A stretch of DNA of 64,000 nt from Streptomyces sp. NBC_00258 (GTDB taxonomy: Bacteria > Actinomycetota > Actinomycetes > Streptomycetales > Streptomycetaceae): positions 8,556,001 to 8,620,000 of the forward strand of contig NZ_CP108081.1 of assembly GCF_036182465.1 (NCBI RefSeq). Reading direction: 5' to 3'. The translations under genes and the position numbers were made by a program. Positions within the stretch are counted from its first letter, which is position 1. Each line of letters begins with the position of its first letter. The notes beneath the pieces are model-generated. The model had not been told where the DNA came from. It ran no database searches and worked only from the letters and a program-made list of their open reading frames with translations. Below, piece after piece: positions 8,851 through 16,570 of this stretch.

Positions 8851-9491
8851 GCACCCTCCTCGTCCCGTACTACGAGCACCCGTCCGTCCGCCCCGCCGAA
8901 TGGGAGGCGATCGTCGCGGCCGCGCCCCGCCTCTACGGGGTCGTACTGAACCCGGCCAGCGGTCCCGGCGAGCGCCCCGACCCGGCCTTCGCCGAGGTCG
9001 CCGAGCGGCTGCGGGGGAGTGACGTCCGGGTGCTCGGGTACGCCGACACCGACTACGGCCGCAGGCCGCGCACGGAGGTCGTCCGTGACCTCGCTCGCCA
9101 CCGCGACTGGTACGGCGTGGACGGCGCCTTCCTCGACCAAGTCGCCTCAGGGCTCGGCGACTTCGGCCACTACCAGCGGCTCGCCACGTCCGCCTGGGGG
9201 GCGGGCTGCACCACCCTCGCCCTCAACCACGGGGCGCCACCGCATCCCGCGTACGCCCGCCTCGCCGACGTCCTCGTCACCTTCGAGGGCACGTGGGAGA
9301 CGTACCGCAGCCTCCGCCCGGCCCCGTTCCCGGTGGGCCGCACCCGCCAGTGCCACCTGGTCCACGGCGTCCCGCCGGGCGTCCCCGTGGGCGACCTGGC
9401 CCGCGCCCGGGGCGCCACGATCCACTGCGCGGTCCCCGGCGAGGGGACCCACCCATGGGGCACCTTGCCGCATGCCTTGCAGGCGGGCTGA
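8847..9491 (+). CDS. Spherulin-4/Sph3-like glycoside hydrolase
   Basis: A 214-residue protein of the spherulation-specific family 4, the fold of fungal Sph3 (GH135) and of the hydrolase domain of PelA (GH166). It opens LLVPYYEHPS, typical of the first barrel strand, continues VVLNPASGPG and VLGYADTDYG, and has YGVDGAFLDQV around residue 90, the acidic strand-end expected at the active site. No signal peptide is visible, so it may act inside, be exported otherwise, or need an upstream start. ATG 8847 overlaps the preceding stop (ATGA), making four genes in one operon. Expected role: cutting or trimming the partly deacetylated aminosugar polymer. Family assignment is fairly sure; substrate is inferred from neighbours. 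Confidence 0.75.
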   Translation: MSTLLVPYYEHPSVRPAEWEAIVAAAPRLYGVVLNPASGPGERPDPAFAEVAERLRGSDVRVLGYADTDYGRRPRTEVVRDLARHRDWYGVDGAFLDQVASGLGDFGHYQRLATSAWGAGCTTLALNHGAPPHPAYARLADVLVTFEGTWETYRSLRPAPFPVGRTRQCHLVHGVPPGVPVGDLARARGATIHCAVPGEGTHPWGTLPHALQAG

Positions 9492-9511
9492 GTTCTTCGC
9501 CTGCGGGCGGG

Positions 9512-9543
9512 TGGGGGCTGGTCGCGCAGTTCCCCGCGCCCCT
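9512..9543 (+). repeat. Dispersed GC-rich element, copy 2 (forward half)
   Basis: A single forward half, GGGGCTGGTCGCGCAGTT then CCCCGCGCCCCT, begins 20 bases after the hydrolase stop, reading in the sense of that gene. Confidence 0.85.
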
Positions 9544-9588
9544 GGGTGGGTGGGGGTTTCGGTGGTTTGCGACGTGCAGGTCGTCCGT

Positions 9589-9680
9589 GGCTGGTCGCGC
9601 AGTTCCCCGCGCCCCTGAAAGCGGGCTGCGCCCCAGGCTTTGTCTTTTAGGGGCGCGGGGAACTGCGCGACCAGCCCCCA
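9589..9680. repeat. Dispersed GC-rich element, copy 3 (inverted pair)
   Basis: A forward half (9589-9617) and a reverse half (9649-9680) face each other across about 31 bases, giving a stem of about 28 bp. The pair lies between the 3' ends of the polysaccharide operon (plus) and cobS (minus), where a bidirectional terminator would be expected. A T-rich TGTCTTTT precedes the second arm. Confidence 0.85.
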
Positions 9681-9694
9681 CCGGGCCCGCACTG

Positions 9695-10498
9695 TCACCA
9701 CAAAGCAAGAACCACCAGCGCCGCGGTAGCGGCAGTTTCGGCCAGTCCTCCGAAGACGTCCCCGGTGATCCCGCCGAACCGGCGGACACAGTGCCGCAGC
9801 AGAAGCTCGGCGCACCCGCACGCGGCCAGCACGGCAACCACCCCGTGGACGGCCCCGTACGTCCCGAAACCCGCCCCCGCGACCGCCGCGAGGACAGTGA
9901 CACCGGCGACGACCAGCACAGCCCCCCGCAGGGGCACCGTCCCCGCGACCGCCGCCCCCAACCCCTCCGGCCGAGCCGGCGGCACGCCACCCCGCGCGGC
10001 CAGCGTGAGCGCGAGCCGGGCCGCGACCGCCGACACGACGGTCGCGAAAGCACCGCGCCCCCAAGAGACGCCGTAGGCCTCCGCAAGCGCCGCCACCTGG
10101 GCGAACAGCACGAACACAAGGGTGATGACACCGAACGGCCCGATGTCCGACTGCTTCATGACGCGCAGCGCGTCCTCCGCCGGCTTGCCGCTGCCGAGCC
10201 CGTCGGCGGTGTCGGCGAGCCCGTCGAGGTGGAGGCCGCGCGTCAGGACGGCGGGCACGGCCGCCCCGGCGACGGCCGCGAGCAGCGGACCCGCGCCGAG
10301 GACCAGCAGGAACAGACCGAGCGCCGCGGCGGCGAGACCCACGACCAGCCCGGCGACGGGCGCGCACAGCATCCCGGTCCGTGCGGCCTCACGGTCCCAC
10401 CGCGTCACCTCGACGGGCAGCACGGTGAGCGTTCCGAAGGCGAAACGGAAGCCGTCGGACCAGGAGGTCCCGGGAGTTTCCGGCGAGGGCGTGGACAC
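9695..10498 (-). CDS. cobS: Adenosylcobinamide-GDP ribazoletransferase (cobalamin synthase)
   Basis: A 267-residue integral membrane enzyme that joins adenosylcobinamide-GDP to alpha-ribazole (phosphate), the last step of the nucleotide-loop pathway. The family signature HLDGLADTADGLGSGKP (about residues 90-106), with its metal-binding acidic cluster, and MKQSDIGPFG are present, followed by hydrophobic helices. Length is usual. The start is GTG 10498 (VSTPSPETPGTSW); no clear ribosome site is seen, and the next gene starts divergently 60 bases away. cobT and cobU lie 4-7 kb further on, so the lower-ligand genes are near each other but not in one operon. Confidence 0.95.
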   Translation of the reverse strand: MSTPSPETPGTSWSDGFRFAFGTLTVLPVEVTRWDREAARTGMLCAPVAGLVVGLAAAALGLFLLVLGAGPLLAAVAGAAVPAVLTRGLHLDGLADTADGLGSGKPAEDALRVMKQSDIGPFGVITLVFVLFAQVAALAEAYGVSWGRGAFATVVSAVAARLALTLAARGGVPPARPEGLGAAVAGTVPLRGAVLVVAGVTVLAAVAGAGFGTYGAVHGVVAVLAACGCAELLLRHCVRRFGGITGDVFGGLAETAATAALVVLALW

Positions 10499-10558
10499 CG
10501 GCGCAGGTTACCCGGCGGCCCGAGAGCCGCCCACGGCAGCCGCGGATAAAGTGCGCAC

Positions 10559-11326
10559 ATGGGTCATTGGTGGACACGGAACATCACCGAACCGGGAAAG
10601 CTGCCGCTGCTGCTGGCGCTCTCCTCCTTCGTACTGACCTTCGTGATCACACGGATCGTCGTCCGGATGATCCGCGCGGGCAAGGGCCCCTTCGGCAACG
10701 TCGAGGCCGGCGGCGTCCACATCCACCACGTGGTCCCCGGAGTCGTCCTGACCGTGATCGGCGGCTTCGGCGCGGTGGCGAGCGGCCGGCACGGCTTCGG
10801 TTCGGCAGTGTTCGCCGTGGTGTTCGGGATCGGCGCGGGACTCGTACTCGACGAGTTCGCGCTGATCCTGCACCTCGACGACGTCTACTGGAGCGAGGAG
10901 GGCCGCAAGAGTGTCGAGGTCGTGGTGCTCACCGCGGCCCTGGTGGGCCTGATGCTCAGCGGCTTCCTGCCGTTCGGCGTCAACGACCTCACCGAGGACG
11001 AACTGCAGGACCGCGCGAGCGTCATCGTGAGCATCGGGCTGAACTTCCTCATCTCGCTGCTGGCCCTGAGCAAGGGCAAGGCACGTATGGCGATCTTCGG
11101 CGTGGTCGTCCCGCTCGTCGCCCTGGTCGGCGCCGTCCGCCTCGCCCGCCCCGGCTCGCCGTGGGCCAAGCGCTTCTACCGCAGACGGCACCGTGCCCGG
11201 GCCAGGGCCCAGCTGCGGGCCTATCACCACGACCGCCGCTGGGCGGGCCCCCGCCGTAAGGTTCAGGACTGGATCGGCGGAAAACCGGACCCGGAGCCCG
11301 TCCGGTCCCTGCCCGGAGGCCGGTGA
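10559..11326 (+). CDS. Conserved integral membrane protein, function unknown
   Basis: A 255-residue protein with about six hydrophobic segments: residues 17-35, 57-74, 80-98, 122-140, 155-170 and 178-195. A conserved-looking motif between the first two, GGVHIHHVVPG, holds three His residues, and DEFALILHLDDVYW after helix 3 adds acidic and His residues; together they could bind a metal, which is inference. The C-terminal 60 residues are very basic (FYRRRHRARARAQLRAYHHD) and cytosolic. I do not recognise a characterised family. GATAAA lies 8 bases before ATG and there is no ribosome site, so the mRNA may be leaderless. Its last 64 bases overlap the next gene tail to tail. Confidence 0.85.
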   Translation: MGHWWTRNITEPGKLPLLLALSSFVLTFVITRIVVRMIRAGKGPFGNVEAGGVHIHHVVPGVVLTVIGGFGAVASGRHGFGSAVFAVVFGIGAGLVLDEFALILHLDDVYWSEEGRKSVEVVVLTAALVGLMLSGFLPFGVNDLTEDELQDRASVIVSIGLNFLISLLALSKGKARMAIFGVVVPLVALVGAVRLARPGSPWAKRFYRRRHRARARAQLRAYHHDRRWAGPRRKVQDWIGGKPDPEPVRSLPGGR

Positions 11327-11964
11327 CGCAGCTCGGAGATCCCGCACAGCACCAGCACGGCCGCGATCGCGGCCAGATGCTCCTTGCCCGCCAGGTTCTC
11401 CTTGAGCAGCACCTCCACCACCATGGCCGCGACGACCACCCCCGCGGTGACGTACGCGTGGTATCGCCAACAGAGGAAGACCGCGAGCCCGACCACGGCC
11501 GCCGACGGCCCGGTATCCACGACCAGCGAGTCCGAGGCGGGCAGCCCCAGAAAGCCGTGCGGGCCGAGCGCGATGCCGACGCGCGCGTAGAGGGTGCCGG
11601 CCAGCGTGGCGACGTACGCGATGACGAGCGTGCGCCACCGGCCCAGACAGATCTCGGCGATCCCGAACACGATCAGGATCTGCGCGAGCGCACCCCACAC
11701 GGGAAGGTCGAGGGCCGGTACGAAGAGGGAGAACGGGGTGCGCAGAAGGGCGAGCCAGAGCGGGTCCTCGGCGCGGACGGCACCGATGTTCTGGATGAAC
11801 CGGTAGCCCCAGGGCTGGTTCTGCACGTACTGCGTGAGCGCCGTCAGGCACACCGCGGCGACGGTCATGGGGATCGCACGCAGGCGCCGCTCGACGAGAC
11901 CCGCGCGTACGGCCGCGTACAGCGGGCCCCATTCGGCGCGGGCCAGGCGGGCGAGCGTGTTCAT
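11263..11964 (-). CDS. Rhomboid-like integral membrane protein
   Basis: A 233-residue protein with about six membrane segments. TGPSAAVVGL (Ser154 in a G-P-S context at the start of a helix) and a later helix with His196 (GKEHLAAIAAVL) resemble the Ser/His dyad layout of rhomboid folds, although the usual GxSG is GPSAA and may be inactive. A longer loop lies between helices 1 and 2 (QNQPWGYRFIQNIGAV). It follows the lysyltransferase-domain gene by 60 bases on the same strand and is probably co-transcribed, hinting at a membrane or cell-envelope job. Its 3' end overlaps the convergent upstream gene by 64 bases. Real gene: sure; rhomboid-like: moderate. Confidence 0.75.
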   Translation of the reverse strand: MNTLARLARAEWGPLYAAVRAGLVERRLRAIPMTVAAVCLTALTQYVQNQPWGYRFIQNIGAVRAEDPLWLALLRTPFSLFVPALDLPVWGALAQILIVFGIAEICLGRWRTLVIAYVATLAGTLYARVGIALGPHGFLGLPASDSLVVDTGPSAAVVGLAVFLCWRYHAYVTAGVVVAAMVVEVLLKENLAGKEHLAAIAAVLVLCGISELRHRPPGRDRTGSGSGFPPIQS

Positions 11965-12024
11965 CGGCGGGTGACCGCCGGTCCGTGCGTGGTCGTCTGC
12001 CTCGTCCGTCTCATCCGTGCGTAC

Positions 12025-13854
12025 TCATCTGTGTGACTCCAGGTGCTTGCGGTGCAGCCACTTCGGCAGTCCCGGCGCCTCCAGGAACCCCTCCGCGCGG
12101 GCCGCGGCGATGCCGATGCGCGGCAGGTCGCCGCTCTTCTCGAAGAGCAGGAACCGTGGTTCCCAGATGGGCCGGTACTTGGCGTTGGCGCGGTACAGCG
12201 ACTCGATCTGCCACCAGCGCGAGAAGAAACTGAGGAGTGACCTCCACAGCCGCAGTACCGGGCCCGCGCCGAGACGCCCGCCACGTTCGAAGACGGAACG
12301 GAACATCGCGAAGTTGAGCGAGACCTGCGTGATCCCGATCTCGGGGGCCTGCTGGAGGAGCTGGATGACCATGAACTCCATCAGCCCGTTCTCGGAGTCC
12401 CGGTCCCGCCGCATGAGATCGAGGGAGAGCCCGTGCGGCCCCCAGGGCACGAAGGAGAGCACCGCTCTCAGCTCGTCCGTGCCCTCCTCCGCGCGGCTGT
12501 TCGTGCATTCGAGCATCACGCACCGGCCGTCGCCCGGATCCCCGAGCCGCCCGAGCGCCATGCTGAAGCCTCGCTCGGTCGCCCCGTCCCGCCAGTCGTC
12601 GGCCCGCTTCAGCAGGTACGTCATCTCGTCGGCCGGGATGTCCTCGTGGCGCCGGATGCGGACCTCGTAGCCCGCGCGCTGGACGCGGTTGTAGGCCTGG
12701 CGGACGGTCCGCATGGCCCGCCCCTCCAGCGTGAACTCGGCCGTCTCGACGATCGCCTCGTCGCCGAGCTCCAGAGCGTCGAGGCCGTGGCGTGCGTAGA
12801 TGGTCCCCGCCTCCTCGCTCGCGCCCATCACCGCCGGGATCCAGCCGTGGGCGCGCGCCTCGGCGAGCCAGGGATCGATGGCGCCGGGCCACGCCTCGGG
12901 ATCGCCGATCGGGTCGCCGGAGGCCAGTGAGACACCACTGACGACGCGGTAGACGACGGCCGCCTTGCCGGTCGGCGACCACACCACGCTCTTCTCGCGG
13001 CGCAGCGCGAAGTAGCCGAGGGAGTCGCGGTCACCGTTCCTGTCGAGCAGCGCCCGCAGCCGCTCCTCGTCGCCCTCGGTGAGCGGGTCGACGGCGCGCC
13101 GGGATCGGAAGGCCGCGTAGAAGACGGCCAGGACCAGCAGGGTGCTGAGCACGTTGATGGTGACGTTCACCCAGTTGGGAGTCGTGATCCCGGGGAAACG
13201 GGAGTCGTCGGCTGCGACCGAGATCAGCCGCAGGGTGCCGTAGCGCCAGCGGTCGGGGAAGGTCGAGCTGTGCGCGTCGTGAGCGTCGTTCGTCACTGTC
13301 ACCAGGAGTGCGGCGAGCAGCGAGCAGAGCAGCAGGCCGCCGACCGCGACGGCCGCCGCCAGCTTCGGGTTCGAGCGGTCGCCCTTCGCGTAGAACTCGC
13401 GCCGGCCGACGAAGAGGGACGCCACGAAGGCGGCCGTCAGGGCGAGGGAGATCCAGTTCTGCGGGTACTCGCGGATCTCCGGGAAGACCATCGCGAAGGC
13501 GAACAGCAGCAGGAAGAGCCCGCTGAGTACGAGGTTGAGGATCCAGGCGGCTCGTTTGCGGCGGCGCATCGTGATCGCCAGGAACATCGTGAACGCGCCC
13601 GACGCGAAGCCTGCCGTCAGGAGGTACGGGGTGAAGTAGTTCTCGGTGTTGTGGCGGCGTACGTCCTGGCCGAGGGAGACCCATACGGCGCTCAGGAAGT
13701 TGAGGAACGCGACGAGGCGGAGGTACCAGACGGCGAACGCGGCTGCTCTCCGTGAGGCGGGGGTGGTGGGGCGGGCGCCGTCGCCTGTGCGGGCGGGGGC
13801 CCGCTCTGGCTCCGGAGCCGGGGTTTGCTTGACGGCGATTCGGGCGCTTCCCAT
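12025..13854 (-). CDS. MprF/LysX-type membrane protein with lysyltransferase (DUF2156) domain
   Basis: A 609-residue protein with an N-terminal membrane region (six or so helices, residues 42-245) and a cytosolic C-terminal domain (about 265-600) of the phosphatidylglycerol lysyltransferase family. Landmarks include LGYFALRREKSVVWSPTGKAAVVYRVV, SGDPIGDPEAWPGAI, MRTVRQAYNRVQRAGYEV and GLSLDLMRRDRDSENGLMEFM (parts of the tRNA-dependent acyltransferase fold). It probably transfers an amino acid from aminoacyl-tRNA to a lipid such as phosphatidylglycerol, reducing surface charge; no lysyl-tRNA synthetase domain is attached, unlike mycobacterial LysX. TATGAT lies 8 bases before the ATG with no ribosome site, so translation may be leaderless. 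The rhomboid-like gene follows 60 bases downstream. Confidence 0.85.
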   Translation of the reverse strand: MGSARIAVKQTPAPEPERAPARTGDGARPTTPASRRAAAFAVWYLRLVAFLNFLSAVWVSLGQDVRRHNTENYFTPYLLTAGFASGAFTMFLAITMRRRKRAAWILNLVLSGLFLLLFAFAMVFPEIREYPQNWISLALTAAFVASLFVGRREFYAKGDRSNPKLAAAVAVGGLLLCSLLAALLVTVTNDAHDAHSSTFPDRWRYGTLRLISVAADDSRFPGITTPNWVNVTINVLSTLLVLAVFYAAFRSRRAVDPLTEGDEERLRALLDRNGDRDSLGYFALRREKSVVWSPTGKAAVVYRVVSGVSLASGDPIGDPEAWPGAIDPWLAEARAHGWIPAVMGASEEAGTIYARHGLDALELGDEAIVETAEFTLEGRAMRTVRQAYNRVQRAGYEVRIRRHEDIPADEMTYLLKRADDWRDGATERGFSMALGRLGDPGDGRCVMLECTNSRAEEGTDELRAVLSFVPWGPHGLSLDLMRRDRDSENGLMEFMVIQLLQQAPEIGITQVSLNFAMFRSVFERGGRLGAGPVLRLWRSLLSFFSRWWQIESLYRANAKYRPIWEPRFLLFEKSGDLPRIGIAAARAEGFLEAPGLPKWLHRKHLESHR

Positions 13855-13862
13855 GAAACGGG

Positions 13863-13868
13863 ATCATA
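13863..13868 (-). promoter_or_regulatory. Candidate -10 hexamer for leaderless transcript
   Basis: On the minus strand TATGAT ends 8 bases before the ATG at 13854, the spacing expected if transcription starts at or next to the start codon. No good -35 box is seen at 17-18 bases. Confidence 0.4.
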
Positions 13869-13937
13869 TGGGGCACCGTTGCGCGTGGGCGCCTACTGGG
13901 TGGGGTGGTTGCGCTGAGGGGCGGGTGCGGGTGCGGT

Positions 13938-14063
13938 GGGGGTTGCCCGCGCAGTTCCCCGCGCCCCTAAAAAGCAAGGGGCTACCGCCCCAAAGGCGAA
14001 AGGCAGGGGCGCAGCCCCTGCCTTTGTCTTTAGGGGCGCGGGGAACTGCGCGACAAGCCCCCA
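13938..14063. repeat. Dispersed GC-rich element, copy 4 (inverted pair with nested hairpin)
   Basis: Forward half 13938-13968 and reverse half 14032-14063 enclose a separate perfect 10-bp hairpin, AGGCAGGGGC (14001-14010) with GCCCCTGCCT (14014-14023). The reverse half lies just after cobT, in cobT's sense. Confidence 0.85.
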
Positions 14064-14096
14064 CCGACCCGCACCCGACGAACGACCCCCAAGCCG

Positions 14097-15170
14097 CTAT
14101 TCCTTCTCGGGGTCCTCGGAGCCCTCCGGGCTCTCCGGCAGCTCCGCGGCCAACGCCGCCGCGGCCTGCACCAAGGGCAGGGCGAGCAACGCCCCCGCCC
14201 CCTCCCCGACAGTCACCCCGTGATCGAGAAGCGGCTCGAGCGCCATCCGGTCGAACGCCTTCGCCTGGGCCGGCTCACCGCTGGTCTGCCCGGCCAGCCA
14301 CCAGTCCGGCGCCCGGAAGGCAACCCGCTGCCCGACCAGCGCACAGGCCGCGGACACGACCCCGTCGAGGATCACGGGAGTCTTCCGCGCGGCACTCTGC
14401 AGCAGGAACCCGGTGATCGCGGCAAGGTCCGCCCCGCCCACCGCCGCGAGCAACTGCAGCTGATCCCCGAGAACGGGCCGGGCCCGCCGCAGGGCGTCCC
14501 GCACCGCCGCGCACTTCCGCATCCAGGCGAGGTCGTCGATGGCCCGCCCCCCGCGCCCGGTGACGACCGACGCGTCGGTGCCGCACAGCGCCGCGATCAG
14601 CACGGCCGCGGCGGTGGTTCCCCCGACGCTCACATCGCCGAGCACGACGAGATCGGTTCCGGAGTCAGCCTCCTCGTCCGCGACGGCGACCCCCGCGAGG
14701 AAGGCGGCCTCCGCCTCCTCCAGGGTCAGCGCGTCCTCCACGTCGATCCGCCCGGAGCCGCGCCGCACCCGATGCCGTACGACCTCGTCGGGCAGGCTCT
14801 CCGGCTCGCAGTCGAGCGCCATGTCCACCACGCGCACGGGCACCCCGAGCCGCCGGGCCAGCACCGAGACGGGGCTCGCGCCGTCGAGCACGGCACGCAC
14901 CAGCTCGTCGGCGCTCCCCGCGGGCCGCGCCGACACCCCCAGTCCGGCGACCCCGTGGTCACCCGCGAACAGCACCACACGCGGACGCTCGATCGCCCGC
15001 ACCGGCACGGCCGACTGCGCGGCCGCCAGCCACTCACCGAGGTCGTCGAGGCGTCCCAGGGCCCCGGGCGGCACGACCTGCCGCTCCCGGCGCGCCTCGG
15101 CGTCACGGCGCACACCGCCGTCGGGGCGCTCGATCAGATCGGTGAAGTCGTCGAGATTAAGCGAGCTCAT
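14097..15170 (-). CDS. cobT: Nicotinate-nucleotide-dimethylbenzimidazole phosphoribosyltransferase
   Basis: A 357-residue enzyme that activates the lower-ligand base (normally dimethylbenzimidazole) as its alpha-riboside phosphate for cobalamin. Family signs are PPGALGRLDDL near residue 34, FAGDHGVAGLGVS (68-80), VLGDVSVGGTTAAAVL (177-191) and GVTVGEGAGALLALPLVQ, where Glu323 is the probable catalytic base. The C-terminal tail (PESPEGSEDPEKE) is acidic and dispensable-looking. The start ATG 15170 gives the expected N-terminus; upstream bases are shared with the divergent methyltransferase gene. It works between cobU and cobS products and lies between those genes. Confidence 0.93.
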   Translation of the reverse strand: MSSLNLDDFTDLIERPDGGVRRDAEARRERQVVPPGALGRLDDLGEWLAAAQSAVPVRAIERPRVVLFAGDHGVAGLGVSARPAGSADELVRAVLDGASPVSVLARRLGVPVRVVDMALDCEPESLPDEVVRHRVRRGSGRIDVEDALTLEEAEAAFLAGVAVADEEADSGTDLVVLGDVSVGGTTAAAVLIAALCGTDASVVTGRGGRAIDDLAWMRKCAAVRDALRRARPVLGDQLQLLAAVGGADLAAITGFLLQSAARKTPVILDGVVSAACALVGQRVAFRAPDWWLAGQTSGEPAQAKAFDRMALEPLLDHGVTVGEGAGALLALPLVQAAAALAAELPESPEGSEDPEKE

Positions 15171-15288
15171 TCGCCGAACAGTACCGGCAGTGATCGGGCC
15201 GGTCTCCTGACGGTCGGTCAGTGCGCTGCACGCGGTCGTTGCATCGAAGATCGCTATCCCATACGTTCCGGTTTGCAGTGGATTGTCA

Positions 15289-15310
15289 TACCGGTTTGTA
15301 TCGACCGGTA
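15289..15310. promoter_or_regulatory. Small inverted repeat in cobT/methyltransferase divergent region
   Basis: TACCGG and CCGGTA flank a 10-base spacer (TTTGTATCGA) in the 200-base region between two divergent genes, an AT-richer patch than its surroundings. It is an operator candidate only by position and symmetry. Confidence 0.3.
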
Positions 15311-15370
15311 GTAGCTCATATCAGCCTCTACAGGGTCGTACCGCGTCGGACCGGCAGGAGCAGACAGACC

Positions 15371-16570
15371 ATGCCCCCCACACCCGCAACACCCCCGACA
15401 CCCGCAACACCCCCGACACCTGCAACACCCCCCGCACCCGCCACACCCCCCATCCAGCAGACCGCCGCCCGGCGCCGCGCCGCGTATCTCAGCGAACTCG
15501 CCCAGGGCACCGACCACTTCCACGAGCCCCGTCGGCCCGACTGCCCCTGGTGCGGCTCCCGACGGCTGCGCACCCGCCTGCGCACCCCGGACCTGCTCCA
15601 GCACAAGCCCGGCACCTTCGTCGTCGACGAGTGCGAGGACTGCGCCCACGCCTTCCAGAACCCCCGCCTCACCGCCGAGGGCCTGGCCTTCTACTACCGG
15701 GACTTCTACGAGGGCCACGAGCACCACGAGACCCACGAGGGCTTCGCCGAGCGGATCCTGCGAGCCCGCGCCGGACGCAGACGTCACGAGGCCGCCGCCC
15801 GCGCGATGCTCCCGTACCCGGAGCCCGAGAGCTGGCTGGACGTCGGCACCGGACACGGCCACTTCCCGGCAGCGGCCAAGGAGTTGTACACGTACACGTC
15901 CTTCGACGGGCTCGACCCCACCTCTCGCGTCGAGCAGGCACGGACGGCGGGCCGGGTCGAGGAGGCGCACCACGGCAGGCTGCCCGACCTGGTCGACCGG
16001 CTGCGCGCCCGCTACGACGTGGTCAGCATGTTCCACCACCTGGAGCACAGCCCCGACCCGCGCGAGGAACTGCGCGCCGCGCTCGCCGTACTGCGCCCCG
16101 GCGGGCATCTGCTCGTCGAAGTCCCGGACCCGGACTGCGCGTTCGGCGCGCTGCTCGGCAAGTGGTGGGTGTCCTACTGCCAGCCGCAGCACCTCCACCT
16201 CATGCCGCTGCGCAACCTGCTCGACGAACTCGACGAGCTCGGCTGCACGGTCGTCTCCACCGACCGCCGCGAACCGCACATCCCGTACGACCTGACGGGC
16301 GCCCTCGCGCTCGCGATCGGCAACCGGCTGCCGGGCGGCGACGAGCCCTGGCGCCCGAGCCCGCCGACCGACCTCCAGCGCACCCTCCGTACGGCCCTGA
16401 CCCGGGCCACCACCCCGCTGCTCGCCTCGGCCCTCGTCCTGGACCACGCCCTGGCCCCGCTCCTGCGCCGCACCCGCTTCTCGAACGCGTACCGCATCAT
16501 CGCCCGCAAGACGACAGGCAGGCCCTCCCTCCGGCCCGCGCCAACCCTTCCCGCTAGCCCTTCAGAGTGA
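15371..16570 (+). CDS. Class I SAM-dependent methyltransferase with N-terminal zinc-ribbon-like region
   Basis: A 399-residue protein. Residues 1-30 are a low-complexity stretch of TPATPP repeats. A Cys-rich region follows, CPWCGSRRL and VVDECEDCAHAFQNPR, two Cys pairs typical of the metal-binding N-terminus of sugar C-methyltransferase-like proteins. The SAM fold starts at WLDVGTGHGHFPAAAKE (motif I), with FDGLDPTS, DVVSMFHHLEHSPDP and LRPGGHLLVEVPDPDC. Substrate unknown; related domains act on sugars or lipids. GCAGGAG sits 10 bases before ATG 15371, which decides the start over upstream in-frame codons. The last bases overlap the 3' end of the convergent cobU gene by 17 bases. Confidence 0.85.
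   Translation: MPPTPATPPTPATPPTPATPPAPATPPIQQTAARRRAAYLSELAQGTDHFHEPRRPDCPWCGSRRLRTRLRTPDLLQHKPGTFVVDECEDCAHAFQNPRLTAEGLAFYYRDFYEGHEHHETHEGFAERILRARAGRRRHEAAARAMLPYPEPESWLDVGTGHGHFPAAAKELYTYTSFDGLDPTSRVEQARTAGRVEEAHHGRLPDLVDRLRARYDVVSMFHHLEHSPDPREELRAALAVLRPGGHLLVEVPDPDCAFGALLGKWWVSYCQPQHLHLMPLRNLLDELDELGCTVVSTDRREPHIPYDLTGALALAIGNRLPGGDEPWRPSPPTDLQRTLRTALTRATTPLLASALVLDHALAPLLRRTRFSNAYRIIARKTTGRPSLRPAPTLPASPSE
15379..15450 (+). repeat. 18-bp direct repeats encoding TPATPP
   Basis: About four copies of an 18-base unit close to ACACCCGCAACACCCCCG lie at the start of the methyltransferase gene and encode the proline-rich N-terminus. Copy number is likely variable between strains. Confidence 0.75.

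Noticed and set aside
15221..15370. Upstream start for the methyltransferase at 15221
   Set aside because: The region is AT-richer promoter DNA and the ATG at 15371 has GCAGGAG at 10 bases.
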